From Nocardia cyriacigeorgica (GTDB lineage Bacteria; Actinomycetota; Actinomycetes; Mycobacteriales; Mycobacteriaceae): a DNA stretch of 64,000 nt. The DNA lies in assembly GCF_010858045.1 (NCBI RefSeq), contig NZ_JAAGVC010000002.1, forward strand, positions 122,670-186,669, in the 5' to 3' direction. Below, piece by piece: positions 27,862 through 38,378 of the stretch (the first letter of the stretch is position 1; the number at the start of each line of letters is the position of its first letter). Below the pieces are notes generated by a model. The model ran no database searches and had not been told where the DNA came from. It worked only from the letters and a program-made list of their open reading frames with translations. Both the position numbers and the translations under genes were made by a program.

Positions 27862-29195
27862 GCGCGGGTTCCTTCGGGTGTGGCGGCCGCGGCCGCGTGT
27901 GCGGCGGCGGGCAGGGCGGCGGCGATACGGGCGAAAGCGTCCTCGTCGAGCGCCGCGGACACGAACCACGCTTCGAACGCGCTCGGCGGCGCGTAGACCC
28001 CGCCCTCCAGCAGGGCGTGGAAAAAGGCGGGATAACGCCAGGTCTGGCTCGCCTTGGCGGTGGCGTAGTCGATGACCGGGGAGTCGGCGAAGAACACGCT
28101 CACCATATTGCCTGCGAACTGAACCTGGTGCTCGACCCCTGCCTCACCCAGTGCCTCGGCGAACAGGATGCCGAGACGTTCGGAGTTGCGATCGAGCGTG
28201 GCGTACACCTCGTCGTCGGCGGCCCGCAGCGTCGCCAGGCCGGCGGCGACCGCCACCGGGTTACCGGACAGGGTGCCGGCCTGATAGACGGGACCGAGCG
28301 GGGCCAGATGATTCATGATCTCGGCGCGGCCGCCGAACGCCGCCGCGGGCAGGCCACCACTCATCACCTTGCCGAAGGTGTATAGATCCCCCGCGACGCC
28401 GTCGAGCCCGAACCAGCCGGAGGGGCTCACCCGGAAACCGGTCATCACCTCGTCCATGATCAGCAGCGCGCCGTGCTCGATGGTCAGCTTGCGCAGGCCC
28501 GCGTTGAAACCGGGCAGCGGGGCGACCGCACCCATGTTGCCGGCCGCCGCCTCGGTGATCACGCAGGCGATCTCGCCGGGGTTCGCGGCGAACGCGGCGG
28601 CGACGGCCTCGAGGTCGTTGTAGGGCAGCACGATGGTGTCGGCGGCCTGAGCGCCGGTCACCCCTGGCGAAGTGGGCAGGCCCAGGGTGGCGACACCCGA
28701 GCCCGCGTCGGCCAGCAGCGCGTCCACGTGGCCGTGGTAGCAGCCGGCGAACTTGATGATCTTGGTGCGGCCGGTGTAGCCGCGGGCCAGCCGGACCGCG
28801 CTCATGGTGGCCTCGGTGCCGGAGTTCACCAGCCGGACCCGGTCCACCGGCGCGACCCGCCCGGCGATGTGTTCGGCGAGTTCGATCTCGGCCTCGGTCG
28901 GCGCACCGAAGGACAGGCCGCCGGTCGCCGCCTTCTGCACCGCCTCGACGACGGCGGGATGGGCGTGCCCGAGAATCATCGGGCCCCAGGAGCACACCAG
29001 ATCGACGTAGTCGTTGCCGTCGGCGTCGGTGAGTGTGCAGCCGTTGGCGGAGGCGATGAAGCGGGGTGTGCCGCCGACCGAGTGGAAGGCCCGCACCGGC
29101 GAGTTGACACCACCGGGAATCACCTCGGTGGCCCGTTCGAAGAGCTGAGCGGAAACCGGCACCGTTGCCCTGGTCACGCGCGGAGAAGAACTCAC
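27858..29195 (-). CDS. hemL: Glutamate-1-semialdehyde 2,1-aminomutase
   Basis: HemL converts glutamate-1-semialdehyde to 5-aminolevulinate with PLP, the second step of the C5 pathway. The 445-residue enzyme has [18 protein letters not shown] near the start, [14 protein letters not shown] near 128, and the PLP lysine in [18 protein letters not shown] near 273. Start is GTG 29195, with CAGACT 7 nt before; a GTG 18 nt downstream is a second choice. It is the first gene of the operon that continues to ccsB. Confidence 0.92.
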   Translation of the reverse strand: MSSSPRVTRATVPVSAQLFERATEVIPGGVNSPVRAFHSVGGTPRFIASANGCTLTDADGNDYVDLVCSWGPMILGHAHPAVVEAVQKAATGGLSFGAPTEAEIELAEHIAGRVAPVDRVRLVNSGTEATMSAVRLARGYTGRTKIIKFAGCYHGHVDALLADAGSGVATLGLPTSPGVTGAQAADTIVLPYNDLEAVAAAFAANPGEIACVITEAAAGNMGAVAPLPGFNAGLRKLTIEHGALLIMDEVMTGFRVSPSGWFGLDGVAGDLYTFGKVMSGGLPAAAFGGRAEIMNHLAPLGPVYQAGTLSGNPVAVAAGLATLRAADDEVYATLDRNSERLGILFAEALGEAGVEHQVQFAGNMVSVFFADSPVIDYATAKASQTWRYPAFFHALLEGGVYAPPSAFEAWFVSAALDEDAFARIAAALPAAAHAAAAATPEGTRA

Positions 29196-29280
29196 GCGTT
29201 CCAGTCTGGCAGCCCTACCCGATCGCGTCGACGACAGGGTGTAGTGGAGTGACCCACACCGCAGCCCGATCGGGCCGCGC

Positions 29281-29496
29281 TCAGGTGTACATGCAGGGCA
29301 CGGAGGCGGAGATGGTGTGCAGCCAGCACATGAGGTTGTTGTAGACGCCCGCCGAACCGGTCTCCGGCGCAAACACCGCCGCCGGTGGTGCGGGCTCGAG
29401 CGGCAGCCCGGGGGCCGCGCTCGCGGGCGCGGCGGCGAACCCGATCGCGGCGATCACCGCTGCGGCCGCACAGGTCCTTGTTACCAGCCGATTCAT
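29281..29496 (-). CDS. Small secreted protein
   Basis: A 71-residue product with a signal peptide ([27 protein letters not shown], cleaved near residue 27) and a mature part of about 44 residues, with two cysteines (MCWLH and PCMYT). Role is unknown; a disulfide-bonded small extracellular peptide is plausible. It ends near the hemL operon promoter. Confidence 0.65.
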   Translation of the reverse strand: MNRLVTRTCAAAAVIAAIGFAAAPASAAPGLPLEPAPPAAVFAPETGSAGVYNNLMCWLHTISASVPCMYT

Positions 29497-29500
29497 GGCG

Positions 29501-29824
29501 TCATCCTTCGCTAGTGGTCCCCCGGGCCCAGACGGTAGCCGAATCGGATTGGGCCGCAAAAACATTCCGGTCGGAATCGTTTGCCCGGCGGGTACGCACG
29601 ATCCGGGTGACGACATCGATCAGCGCCAGGCCCGCCGCCGCGATCAGCAGCGAAGCCAGCACCAGCCACGGGCCCGAATAGCGGGTGGCGCTGAACCCGG
29701 GTACCTCACCCATCGGCGCGAACTCCGTGGTCTGCACGCCTTGACGCCAACTGAGCACGGCCGCAACGACACACACCACCGCGATCAGCGCATCGACGGC
29801 CATCGGCACGATTCGTCGGTTCAT
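29501..29824 (-). CDS. Two-helix membrane protein, unknown
   Basis: A 107-residue protein with hydrophobic segments at about 10-28 (DALIAVVCVVAAVLSW) and 55-75 (PWLVLASLLIAAAGLALI). Its ATG overlaps the stop of the upstream gene by ATGA. No family is recognised. Confidence 0.65.
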   Translation of the reverse strand: MNRRIVPMAVDALIAVVCVVAAVLSWRQGVQTTEFAPMGEVPGFSATRYSGPWLVLASLLIAAAGLALIDVVTRIVRTRRANDSDRNVFAAQSDSATVWARGTTSEG

Positions 29825-30414
29825 CGCTCGGCTCCGTTCTCGTCGGGACGCCGCTCGGGCGTCGGGTCGGCGACCGCGCGTGGTCCCGCGTCGGGCTGCG
29901 CGCCGTTTTCGACGGGCCCGTCGCCGGCCCGCGGTCGCGGATCGGGCCTGCGCTCGTCCAGTGCGGTCGTCAACGCGGCGCGCAGGCCGCGATGATCGCG
30001 AGCCCACGCCTGCACCACGTCACCGTCGGTGCGCCGCAGCCCGATCCCGGTGCGGCGGCGCGGCACTCCCGACAGTTCGCCGAGCGCACGCGCGGACTCC
30101 CAGTGTTCATCGTCCCAGTTCTGCTCATCGGATTCGCCGAGGACGGCGTCGATGGCGTCGAGCGGCAGCGTCTCGGTGCCGTTACGCAGGGTTTCGGAAG
30201 TGAGTTCGACGCTGACGTGCCTGCGCGCGGCGACCACTTGCAGCGCGACGAAGCCGGCGATCAACACGCTGCAGAAGACGAGGGCGAACCAGTGCGGCGT
30301 ACTTCCGGTGGCGAGTTCCAGGATGAGGATGAGCAGGCACAGCGCGGGCCCGTAGGCGACCGCGCGCCATCGTCCGCCTGGTTCGGCGAACAGGACGGTC
30401 CCGGAATCGTTCAT
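29821..30414 (-). CDS. Membrane protein with cytosolic tail, unknown
   Basis: A 197-residue protein with two membrane helices near 18-35 (VAYGPALCLLILILELA) and 41-62 (FALVFCSVLIAGFVALQVVAA), a soluble region to about 140 with ALGELSGVPRRRTGIGLRRTDGDVVQAWA, and a disordered acidic tail. In order and size it resembles Rv0513 next to hemB in mycobacteria. Function is unknown. Confidence 0.65.
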   Translation of the reverse strand: MNDSGTVLFAEPGGRWRAVAYGPALCLLILILELATGSTPHWFALVFCSVLIAGFVALQVVAARRHVSVELTSETLRNGTETLPLDAIDAVLGESDEQNWDDEHWESARALGELSGVPRRRTGIGLRRTDGDVVQAWARDHRGLRAALTTALDERRPDPRPRAGDGPVENGAQPDAGPRAVADPTPERRPDENGAER

Positions 30415-30462
30415 GCAGCACCGCTCATGACGGCTGGGACCGGGACAGCGACAGCGCGGAGA

Positions 30463-30582
30463 TCAGCCGAGGAGGCCGGGGATCAGCAGGACGGCGACGG
30501 TGACCAGACCGAACAGCACCAGCAGGCTCAACACGAGCAGATCCCGCCGAACGCTCTGTGGCTGTTGGATCACCACTCGCAT
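30463..30582 (-). CDS. 39-residue single-pass membrane protein
   Basis: A small gene from an ATG with the strong GGAGG site 6 nt upstream. The product has a polar N-terminus (MRVVIQQPQSVRRD) followed by a hydrophobic stretch (LLVLSLLVLFGLVTVAVLLI) and PGLLG. It lies between two larger membrane-protein genes downstream of hemB. It is shorter than most annotation cut-offs. Role unknown; a small membrane-complex subunit is plausible. Confidence 0.65.
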   Translation of the reverse strand: MRVVIQQPQSVRRDLLVLSLLVLFGLVTVAVLLIPGLLG

Positions 30583-30727
30583 TACTGCCTCCGATCTCCC
30601 GGAGCAGTCGCGACGTCCATATCCGAACGTCGGGGCGACCACTTCGGGTTCCCACTCCTACTGTGACAACCCTCACGATACATGTCGGCGCGGCCCCGAC
30701 AAACTCAGCCCCGGCCCCGACGACCGT

Positions 30728-31246
30728 TCACCGCCGGTTCATCTGGAAGTACCGGGTCGAGTCCGGACGGTGACTCAGATAGATCGCGCCGGCCGCGAGC
30801 ACGCCCTGCACGATGGCCGCGCCGCCGGCCACCAGCGAGGCGATTCCGCTCACCGCGTCCAGCGCGAACAACGACCCGATGGCCATGAAGACCAGCCACA
30901 CACCGGCGAAGGTGAGCACCGCGCGCGCCCAGGCCTTGCCGCGAGCCAGCTGATGCACCACGAGCAGCCCGATCCCGGCGATCACCAGGCCGAACACCAC
31001 GACGAGCGCGAACGCGATCGTCACCATGAGGTCGGCGGTCGCCTCGCTGAACTGCGGGTCGGTCGTCCGGGCCTGTTCGAGCATGTCCGCGGTGAAGCTG
31101 TCGCGCTGACCGATGGCGGTGATCACCGAGGCGATCAACTGCACCAGGCCCACCGCGATGGCGGCCCACCACAGCTGACGCGCGGTGCCGACGTCTTCGG
31201 GCATGACGGGCGCCGGGTCGGCGCCCGGCGGTTTCGGCATGTTCAC
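30728..31246 (-). CDS. Four-helix membrane protein, coupled to hemB
   Basis: A 172-residue protein with four hydrophobic segments near 25-43, 72-98, 108-125 and 130-155. Its GTG overlaps the hemB stop by GTGA, so it depends on hemB translation; an ATG two codons further in is an alternative. No family is recognised. It may support the heme operon or simply be cotranscribed. Confidence 0.65.
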   Translation of the reverse strand: MNMPKPPGADPAPVMPEDVGTARQLWWAAIAVGLVQLIASVITAIGQRDSFTADMLEQARTTDPQFSEATADLMVTIAFALVVVFGLVIAGIGLLVVHQLARGKAWARAVLTFAGVWLVFMAIGSLFALDAVSGIASLVAGGAAIVQGVLAAGAIYLSHRPDSTRYFQMNRR

Positions 31247-32220
31247 GACAGCCAGTGCGCCGCCTCGGTCGCCCAGTAGGTGAGCACGATGTCCGCGCCC
31301 GCCCGGCGGATACCGATCAGCGATTCGATGATGGCGCCGCGACGGTCGATCCAGCCGCGTTCGGCGGCGGCGGTGATCATCGCGTATTCACCAGAGATCT
31401 GATAGGCGGCCACCGGCACCGTCGAGCGGTCGGCCACCTCGCGCAGGATGTCCAGGTAGGACATGGCCGGTTTCACCATGACCAGATCGGCGCCTTCGGC
31501 CAGATCCAGCTCGACCTCGCGCAGCGACTCGCGGCGATTGGCCGGATCCTGCTGGTAGGTGCGCCGATCGCCCTGGAGCGAGGAGCCGACGGCCTCACGG
31601 AAGGGGCCGTAGAAGGCAGAGGCGTATTTCGCCGCGTAGGCGAGGATGCCGGTATCGAGATGGCCGGTGGCGTCGAGACCGCCCCGGATCGCGGCGACCT
31701 GGCCGTCCATCATGCCGCTGGTACCGAGCAGATCCGCACCAGCCTCGGCCTGCGCGATGGCCATTTCCACATAGCGGTCGAGGGTGGCGTCGTTGTCGAC
31801 GGAGCCGTCGGCGGCGAGCACACCGCAGTGGCCGTGATCGGTGAATTCGTCCAGGCAGGTGTCGGCCATGATCACCGTCGACGAGCCGACCTCCTCGGCC
31901 AGGGCGCGCAGGCCGCGGTTGAGGATGCCGTCCGGGTCGGTGGCCCCGCTGCCCGCGGCGTCCTTGTCCTCCGGACGCGGCACACCGAACAACATCAGCC
32001 CGCCGACACCGGCCGAGACGGCCTCGACCGCGGCCTTGCGCAGCGAATCCAGCGAATGCTGCTGCACGCCCGGCATGGATCCGATCTCGCGCGGCTCATC
32101 GATGCCGTCGGCGACGAACATCGGCAGCACCAGATGCCGCGGCTCGAGTGAGGTCTCCGCCACCAGCCGCCGGATCGCAGGGGTACGCCGCAATCGTCGC
32201 GGACGTTCCGTTCCCGTCAT
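31243..32220 (-). CDS. hemB: Delta-aminolevulinic acid dehydratase (porphobilinogen synthase)
   Basis: HemB condenses two 5-aminolevulinate molecules to porphobilinogen. The 325-residue protein has the metal region [15 protein letters not shown], in which the middle cysteine of the zinc triad is D; this fits the Mg-type enzymes. The catalytic lysines lie in [13 protein letters not shown] near 198 and [12 protein letters not shown] near 250. TATCGT lies 7 nt before the ATG, in keeping with a leaderless transcript. Confidence 0.93.
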   Translation of the reverse strand: MTGTERPRRLRRTPAIRRLVAETSLEPRHLVLPMFVADGIDEPREIGSMPGVQQHSLDSLRKAAVEAVSAGVGGLMLFGVPRPEDKDAAGSGATDPDGILNRGLRALAEEVGSSTVIMADTCLDEFTDHGHCGVLAADGSVDNDATLDRYVEMAIAQAEAGADLLGTSGMMDGQVAAIRGGLDATGHLDTGILAYAAKYASAFYGPFREAVGSSLQGDRRTYQQDPANRRESLREVELDLAEGADLVMVKPAMSYLDILREVADRSTVPVAAYQISGEYAMITAAAERGWIDRRGAIIESLIGIRRAGADIVLTYWATEAAHWLS

Positions 32221-32356
32221 AGCCCGCACGATACGCCTGCGGCGCCGGCCGCGTTCAGCCGCGTCGACGCACTCCGATCCCGGCGAGATGGGCCGAAACG
32301 GCCGGTAGGGCGGCCGAAAACCATTGCGCACAACGAAGTTTGTCGGTGGTCGCGGG

Positions 32357-32362
32357 TAGAAT
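32357..32362 (+). promoter_or_regulatory. -10 box TAGAAT for the 89-residue gene
   Basis: TAGAAT matches the actinobacterial -10 pattern TANNNT. A transcript from about 32369 would have a leader of about 50 nt containing the GGGAGGG site before the ATG at 32419. No -35 is obvious. Confidence 0.4.
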
Positions 32363-32418
32363 CGAAGACATGTTCGAAGGGGCGCGCGTGCCCCGGATCA
32401 CCACGGGAGGGATGTCAG

Positions 32419-32688
32419 ATGGCTTCGAAGGCAGCTCACATCGACCACGTCCACACCGCGCCCGCACGGCGTCCGCTACCGGCCGGGCGCCCGCGCTCCT
32501 GGTACATCCTGCACAACCGGCGCCGCAAGGCGATGCGGCTGGCCATCGCCCTGCTCGATTCGGGCGTGTACGCGCCGGGCTATGCCACCGACCGCAAGAT
32601 CCGGGCCGCCGCGGAGATCGCGGGCGTGCGGCCACCCTCGGATGCCACCTGCGAGCTGGTGCGCACTCTGCTACGTCAGCACCGCTGA
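32419..32688 (+). CDS. Small protein, unknown (HNRRRKAMRLAIAL motif)
   Basis: An 89-residue soluble, basic protein with WYILHNRRRKAMRLAIALLDSGVYAPGYATDRKIRAAAEIAGVRPPSD, which is predicted helical and may bind nucleic acid. A GGGAGGG ribosome site lies before its ATG. No family is recognised. It is divergent from hemB. Confidence 0.6.
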   Translation: MASKAAHIDHVHTAPARRPLPAGRPRSWYILHNRRRKAMRLAIALLDSGVYAPGYATDRKIRAAAEIAGVRPPSDATCELVRTLLRQHR

Positions 32689-32878
32689 GCGGCGGTGGGC
32701 CTGCACCGCATCGGCCGCGCAGGCTCGCCTCCGTTGGCGCACCGCGCCGAATTACGCTCACCGGTCGGAGTTTTCGGCGGACAACACCTGTCGGCGCGCC
32801 CGCGCGCTGACTACCATCGGTCACCGCCCACGAGCGCGGTACCACCACCGCTCGCCCACAGACGAATTCGGATCAACG

Positions 32879-35626
32879 ATGACATCCGCAGATGCCGTGC
32901 ACGCCATGCTGCTCGGATTCGCCGGCCGTATCCCGGACCGGTACCTGACCGATCTTCGCTACAGCCTGAGCCTCGGTGATCAGCGCGAGGTCGCCTACGC
33001 CGTCGAGGCGATCGCGCGCCGCCGCAAGATCGCGCTACGCCCTGCCGAACTCACGACCCTGGCCGAGATCCTGGGAACGCGGTTCACTCGCTGGGGCATG
33101 CGCGATGTCGTGGCACCCGCGCCGGGCGCGCGGGTCCCGTTCGAATTCACCCCGCTGCTACCGGATTCCGCCGAACTGTCGGTGGCGCCGATGCCGCGCG
33201 CGCTCGATCTGACCGGTGCCACCGGCAGCGCCGATCACGCGCCTGACGAGATCGATACCGCTGCCATCGAAGCGGCCCGCGAGCACAGCTCGGTGATCGG
33301 CGTATGGCGGTCCTGGCGCAGGCCCGCGCAACCGTATCCGGAGGGGTGGCCGCGCACACCGCGGCGGGTTTACCTGGTCGAGGTGGGCGGTGCGGGCCTG
33401 CCGTGGATCGTCGCCGCCGATGTGGCCTCGGCGCTGCACACGGCGGGCCAGACGGACGGGCAGGTCGAGGTCTACACCACCGGTGACGATCTCCCGCGCT
33501 ATCAACTCGGCGCCCGTGCGCGCTCGTGCCTGCTGTGGGCCGCGGACGATACGGCACCGCGCATCCCCGCCCCGTTCACCGAGCACCCCGTCCGCTTCCC
33601 CGCGAACCACCCGCGGCTGACCGACACCAGGGCAGCGGTGCGTTACCTGCGCACCGCGCCCGCGGTCTGCCGGGCGACCGGAGTGGCGGATACGGTCGAG
33701 CCGGAATCCGCCGTGCCGGTACCGATGACGATCCGCACCGACGGGCGCTGGGTGTGGCCGGAAGCGGTCGCGCACTATCTCGACGAGTACGGATTGGCAC
33801 CGGATCCCGCACTGACCGAGCATCTGCGGACCGCTGGGCCGCCACCGCTTTTCGTCGACGGTGTCGCCCTGTTCCGAGCCGGAATCATCGGGCGGCAGGT
33901 GCCGGGGCCGCGCAGCCTGGTGAGCGCGGAAGCGCCTGCCCCGCATCGTCATCGGTATGCGCCGGTGCCTGCCGCCGTGCTGCGGGTGGCCTGGTCGCGA
34001 ATGCCGGATCGACTCGATCTGACCGACCTCTCCGGAAACGACGACCTGGCCGAGCTGCTGATGGACCGCGGCGACCGAGCCGTGATCGGTGCGGTCCGCG
34101 AGCTCGGGGTGGCCGTCGGCCTCTGGCGGGCCTGGCGCTTCCCCGCGCACGAACCGCCGCGCCGCGGGCACCGGCACTACCTGGTGGAAGTGAGTTCGAT
34201 GAACGCCTTCCATCGCGCCGCCGGCCCGCACTGGATCGAACGGATCTCGCGGGCGGCGGGCCGATCCGACGGACGGCCGGCCACCATCGAGGTACTGGCC
34301 ACCGGTGCTCCCCGCAGCACCGGCCAGACCCGGGTCTCGGGCAAGAGTGCACTGCTGTGGGCCCGCACGCGGCCGGAGTCGCGCACGGTCACCCGGGTGC
34401 GCGCTTTCGTCACACCGACCGATCTGCAAGACGGGGTGCTGCGATTCCGCGCGGACATCGCGGCGCAGGAGCGGCACACGCCGACCGCGGCCTACTGGGC
34501 GGAGCTGCGTCGCAACCGCGCGGCCATCGCTGATGTCCCTGTGGAACCCGAGCCGACCGACGTCGACCCGCCACAGGGATCCGCCCGGCGTGCGCCCGGC
34601 GATATCGCCCGCACGCTCGGAAGATTCGTGCTGCGCACCCTCTTCGCCCTTCCCCTGGCCATCCTGGGATGGGTGCTGCTCGCGGATCATCCGGACGCCG
34701 CGCGCTGGTACCTCTACGGGATGGGCGGCTGGTTCGTCGCAACGCTGATACTCGGGCTGCTCCTGTTGGAGGTCGGCTCGCACCTGCACCGCCGTCCGCA
34801 GGAGGCGGCCGCCCGGGTGCGCAGACGCGCCGATGCCGAACGCGCCCAGCGCCTGGAGAAATGGCAACGCGCGGCGACTGGTTCGATGATCGAACTGCCG
34901 GGCTCGCTCGCCGATGTGTATACCGAGCTGCGCCGCACCGAACGCACCCTCGGCTCCCTCGACCGCGCCACCGAGGACGCATCCGCCGCAAGTGATCTCG
35001 TCGGCGGCGAGAACAGCGGTGGCCGCCGGCAGAGTTCGCGCGACGGCGGCCCGGGCGAGGGGGCCACATTCCGTACTGCTCGCAGCAGCGGTCCGCTCGC
35101 CGGCAGTTCACGCACCGTTGGCGGCGGCGGTTGGCGGCGCGCCGACGACGCACGCGCCGGCTCCGTGCCTCGCGGCGATGCACCCAGCGCCGGGAACACA
35201 TCGCGCGCCAGCGGCGGCGATCCGCAGGGCAGCGGCGCGAAAACCCCCGACCAGCGCGGCGGCCGAGCACGCGGCGAGACCGGACGGCGAAGCAGCGGGT
35301 CGCGCGGCAGTGGCGCCCACGGAATCAGTTCGGGCGGTGGCCGGTTCGGGAAGGATTCGCAGCGCGGAGGTTCGCGCGGTACCGACGCGGCGCGGAATAG
35401 ATCACGCTCTGGCACTGCGGGACAGAGCGTTTCACGGACGGGCCGTTCGCGCGAGGGAGGCGGTTCGTCCGCCGACAGCAGCTGGTATCGCTCGAACAGC
35501 GTCCCGGGACCGATCGACTGGGGTGCGGGCGGCGACAGCTGGAGCGGTGGGAGTTCCGGCGGGTGGAGCGGCGGCGATTCCAGTGGTGGCGGCGGCGGAG
35601 GGGGCTGCGGTGGTGGGAGTGGTTAA
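32879..35626 (+). CDS. 915-residue membrane protein with internal duplication and Ser/Gly-rich tail
   Basis: I do not recognise this as a named family. Residues about 115-210 and about 400-510 are two copies of one unit: GVWRSWRRPAQ.../YLVEVGG.../SCLLWA and GLWRAWRFPAH.../YLVEVSS.../SALLWA. Two membrane helices follow near 583-600 and 615-635, then a charged helical segment (ERAQRLEKWQRAATGSM), and about 225 residues rich in Ser, Gly and Arg. The last residues read GGGGGGGCGGGSG, similar in style to the glycine tails of TPM-domain proteins. No ribosome site is clear. It is convergent with hemD, separated by a strong hairpin. Confidence 0.75.
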   Translation: MTSADAVHAMLLGFAGRIPDRYLTDLRYSLSLGDQREVAYAVEAIARRRKIALRPAELTTLAEILGTRFTRWGMRDVVAPAPGARVPFEFTPLLPDSAELSVAPMPRALDLTGATGSADHAPDEIDTAAIEAAREHSSVIGVWRSWRRPAQPYPEGWPRTPRRVYLVEVGGAGLPWIVAADVASALHTAGQTDGQVEVYTTGDDLPRYQLGARARSCLLWAADDTAPRIPAPFTEHPVRFPANHPRLTDTRAAVRYLRTAPAVCRATGVADTVEPESAVPVPMTIRTDGRWVWPEAVAHYLDEYGLAPDPALTEHLRTAGPPPLFVDGVALFRAGIIGRQVPGPRSLVSAEAPAPHRHRYAPVPAAVLRVAWSRMPDRLDLTDLSGNDDLAELLMDRGDRAVIGAVRELGVAVGLWRAWRFPAHEPPRRGHRHYLVEVSSMNAFHRAAGPHWIERISRAAGRSDGRPATIEVLATGAPRSTGQTRVSGKSALLWARTRPESRTVTRVRAFVTPTDLQDGVLRFRADIAAQERHTPTAAYWAELRRNRAAIADVPVEPEPTDVDPPQGSARRAPGDIARTLGRFVLRTLFALPLAILGWVLLADHPDAARWYLYGMGGWFVATLILGLLLLEVGSHLHRRPQEAAARVRRRADAERAQRLEKWQRAATGSMIELPGSLADVYTELRRTERTLGSLDRATEDASAASDLVGGENSGGRRQSSRDGGPGEGATFRTARSSGPLAGSSRTVGGGGWRRADDARAGSVPRGDAPSAGNTSRASGGDPQGSGAKTPDQRGGRARGETGRRSSGSRGSGAHGISSGGGRFGKDSQRGGSRGTDAARNRSRSGTAGQSVSRTGRSREGGGSSADSSWYRSNSVPGPIDWGAGGDSWSGGSSGGWSGGDSSGGGGGGGCGGGSG

Positions 35627-35645
35627 CTCGGACACCCCGAACACA

Positions 35646-35676
35646 CCAGCAGCGCGATCGATGATCGCGCTGCTGG
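35646..35676. terminator. Strong bidirectional terminator hairpin
   Basis: CAGCAGCGCGATC (35647-35659) and GATCGCGCTGCTG (35663-35675) are exact reverse complements around GAT, with one further outer pair; stem 14 bp. It lies between the convergent 915-residue protein gene and hemD. Confidence 0.8.
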
Positions 35677-35708
35677 GTCGAACGGTGGTGTGCCGTGCGG
35701 CGGCCGGA

Positions 35709-37271
35709 CTAGCGGCTGCGGCGGCTCTTCTTGCGCGGCGGGGGCAGCAGGCCCTCGGCGCGCAGCCGGGCGGCGTGCTCGGCCAGCGCCTCCACCAGCG
35801 GGCCGACCTGGGCGGTTTCGGGCTGCACGTCCACGCGCAGGCCGAACTCGATGGCGGTCTCGGCGGTCTTGGGGCCGATGCACGCGACGATGGTGCGGGC
35901 ATGCGGCTTGCCTGCGATACCGACCAGGTTGCGGACGGTGGAGGACGAGGTGAACAGGACCGCGTCGAAACCGCCGGTCTTGATCATCTCGCGGGTTTCG
36001 GCGGGCGGCGGCGAGGCGCGCACCGTGCGGTAGGCGGTGACGTCGTCGATTTCCCAGCCGCGGTCACGCAGGCCCTCGGCGAGGGTTTCGGTGGCGATAT
36101 CGGCGCGCGGCAGCAGCACCCGGTTCACCGGGTCGAACACGTCGTCATAGGGCGGGAAGTCGGCGAGCAGCCCCTCGGAGGACTGTTCACCGCTGGGCAG
36201 CAGCTCCGGATTGATGCCGAAGGAGCGCACCTTCTCCGCGGTGGCCTCGCCGACGCAGGCGATCTTCACCCCGGAGAACGCCCGCGCGTCCAGTCCGAAT
36301 TCGGAGAACTTCTCCCATACCGCGCGCACCGCGTTGGTGGAGGTGAACACCACCCACTGGTAGCGGCCGTCGACCAGGCCCTTGACCGCGCGTTCCATCT
36401 GCGCGGGGCTGCGCGGCGGCTCGACGGCGATGGTCGGCACTTCCATGGGGATGGCGCCATGGGTCACCAGGCGCTCGCTCATCTCGGCGGCCTGATCCTT
36501 GGTGCGCGGCACCAGGACGGTCCAGCCGTACAGCGCCCGCGATTCCCACCACGACATCTTCGACCGCTGCGCGACGACCTTGCCGATGGTCACCACCAGC
36601 GGGCCGACCAGCTCGGAGGCGGCGCTGTTGAGCGTGGCCAGGGTGGCTTCGATGGTGCGCTGCTGGCGGGTGGTGCCGCGTACGGTCACCGCGACCGGCG
36701 TCTGCGGCGCCATACCGTGTTCGACCAGCGCGCTCGCGGTCTCGGCCAGGTGGCCGGAGGTGGCGTGCAGCACCAGCGGCCCGGGCGCGGCGGCCAGCGC
36801 CGCCCAATCGACCTCGCCGCGCACATCGGCCTCGGTGTGGCCCGATCCCAGTGCGATACCGGCGTAGCTCGGCACCGCCGACCCGCCGGGCAGACCGGGC
36901 AGCACCTCGAACACCATGTGCGAGCGGGTCACGGTGGTGACCTCGGCGATCACCGCGTCGGTGGTCAGCGGATCGCCCGCGACCACGCGCACCACGTCGT
37001 GTCCGGCGCGCGCCTCGGCGATCAGCGTCTTGGCGACCTCGGCCGGCTCACCGAGAGCGGGCCGCACGTCGACGGCGGACTCACCGTCGGGGCCCGGCTC
37101 GACGGCGGTGCCGATCAGGGCCAGCACACCCTTGTCGACGTCGGGGTCGGTGAAGGCGAGCGTTGCCCGGCCGAGCACCTCGCGCGCCCGCACGGTGAGC
37201 AGCGCCGGATCTCCTGGACCCGACCCGACGAACAGGATTCGACCGGGATGCTTCTTAGCGGCTCGACTCAT
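35709..37271 (-). CDS. hemD: Fused uroporphyrinogen-III methyltransferase / uroporphyrinogen-III synthase
   Basis: The 520-residue protein joins a methyltransferase (SAM-binding [14 protein letters not shown] near 17 and VRVVAGDP near 95) to a uroporphyrinogen-III synthase from about residue 265, where [14 protein letters not shown] begins. Actinobacterial HemD is often such a fusion. The synthase closes hydroxymethylbilane to uroporphyrinogen III; the methyltransferase half leads to precorrin-2 and siroheme. Its ATG overlaps the hemC stop (ATGA). Confidence 0.92.
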   Translation of the reverse strand: MSRAAKKHPGRILFVGSGPGDPALLTVRAREVLGRATLAFTDPDVDKGVLALIGTAVEPGPDGESAVDVRPALGEPAEVAKTLIAEARAGHDVVRVVAGDPLTTDAVIAEVTTVTRSHMVFEVLPGLPGGSAVPSYAGIALGSGHTEADVRGEVDWAALAAAPGPLVLHATSGHLAETASALVEHGMAPQTPVAVTVRGTTRQQRTIEATLATLNSAASELVGPLVVTIGKVVAQRSKMSWWESRALYGWTVLVPRTKDQAAEMSERLVTHGAIPMEVPTIAVEPPRSPAQMERAVKGLVDGRYQWVVFTSTNAVRAVWEKFSEFGLDARAFSGVKIACVGEATAEKVRSFGINPELLPSGEQSSEGLLADFPPYDDVFDPVNRVLLPRADIATETLAEGLRDRGWEIDDVTAYRTVRASPPPAETREMIKTGGFDAVLFTSSSTVRNLVGIAGKPHARTIVACIGPKTAETAIEFGLRVDVQPETAQVGPLVEALAEHAARLRAEGLLPPPRKKSRRSR

Positions 37272-38305
37272 CGGTTGTTCTCCATTGGACTGGGATCGGT
37301 GACGTCTGTGGGGGCGGCCGCTGCCGGGGCGGGTTCGGCGGCGAGCAATTCGCGCGCACCGAGCTCCAGCAGCTCGCGGGCCAGCGCCCGCCCCAATTCG
37401 GCGGCATCAGCGGGCGCACCCACCACCGACGCGCGCAGCACGTCGGAGCCGTCGATGGCAGCCGCGCAGCCGCGCAGCGAGAGTTCCTCGACGATGCGAC
37501 CGTCGTCGTCGAGGGATTCGACCACCTCGGCGATGGCGCCGACCGGCGCGGTACATCCGGCCTCCAGCTCGGCCAGCAACGCCCGTTCGGCGATCACGGC
37601 GGCCCGGGTGGCGGCATCGTCGAGCGTGCTGAGCAGCTCGATCAGTTCGGCGTCGTCGCTGCGGCATTCCACGGCGAGGGCGCCCTGAGCGGGTGCGGAC
37701 AGCATCTGCACGGGTTCGAGGGCCTCGGTCACCGCGTCGAGGCGGCCGATGCGCGCGAGCCCGGCGCGGGCCACGACGATCGCGTCGAGTTCGCCCTCGC
37801 TGACCTTGCGCAACCGGGAGTCGAGATTGCCGCGCAGCGGCACGATCTGCAAGCCGAGGCCGAGCGCGCGCAGCTGCGCGCCGCGGCGCGGAGCCGAGGT
37901 GCCGACCACCGAACCGGCGGGCAGCTCACCGAGCACCAGGCCGTCGCGGGCGACGAGGGCGTCGCGGGGGTCCTCGCGCTGCGGGATGGCGGCGATGGTG
38001 AAGCGGTCGTCCGGCGCGGTGGGCAGGTCTTTGTAGGAGTGCACCGCGATATCGACGGTGCCCGCGGCGAGTTCGTCGCGCAACGCCGAGGTGAAGACGC
38101 CGACGCCGATCTTCTCCACCGGATCCGAGGACAGATCGCCGGGTGTCTTGACCACGACCAGTTCCGCGGGCCGACCGGCGGCGATCAGCGCGTCACGCAC
38201 GGTGCCCGCCTGGGTCAGCGCGAGCAGGCTGCCTCTGGTGCCGATCCGCAGCGGGGCGCGCACCTCCGAAGCCGACCGGGTGGTGGCCGTCATCGATGCA
38301 TTCAT
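37268..38305 (-). CDS. hemC: Porphobilinogen deaminase (hydroxymethylbilane synthase)
   Basis: HemC joins four porphobilinogen units into hydroxymethylbilane. The 345-residue protein begins the family domain with [15 protein letters not shown] near 20. The cofactor cysteine is in [12 protein letters not shown] near 250. Start ATG 38305 has AAAGGAG five nt upstream. The gene follows hemA after 73 nt. Confidence 0.93.
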   Translation of the reverse strand: MNASMTATTRSASEVRAPLRIGTRGSLLALTQAGTVRDALIAAGRPAELVVVKTPGDLSSDPVEKIGVGVFTSALRDELAAGTVDIAVHSYKDLPTAPDDRFTIAAIPQREDPRDALVARDGLVLGELPAGSVVGTSAPRRGAQLRALGLGLQIVPLRGNLDSRLRKVSEGELDAIVVARAGLARIGRLDAVTEALEPVQMLSAPAQGALAVECRSDDAELIELLSTLDDAATRAAVIAERALLAELEAGCTAPVGAIAEVVESLDDDGRIVEELSLRGCAAAIDGSDVLRASVVGAPADAAELGRALARELLELGARELLAAEPAPAAAAPTDVTDPSPMENNR

Positions 38306-38340
38306 GCTGACTCCTTTTGGGCGTGGACGAAACGGCCTAC

Positions 38341-38378
38341 GTGGTCACGCAGGCTGCCGCCTCCGGCCGTCGACCCGT
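38341..38378 (-). repeat. Degenerate copy of the dispersed repeat
   Basis: The minus strand carries GGCCGGAGGCGGCAGCCTGC then GTGACCAC, clearly similar to the copies at 40660 and 41461 but with a 2-nt gap and several changes. It fills the gap between the hemA stop and hemC start, in the same orientation as the genes. Confidence 0.55.

Noticed and set aside
32340..32810. 156-residue plus frame overlapping the 89-residue gene
   Set aside because: It reads the 89-residue gene in another frame; the ribosome site serves the ATG at 32419.
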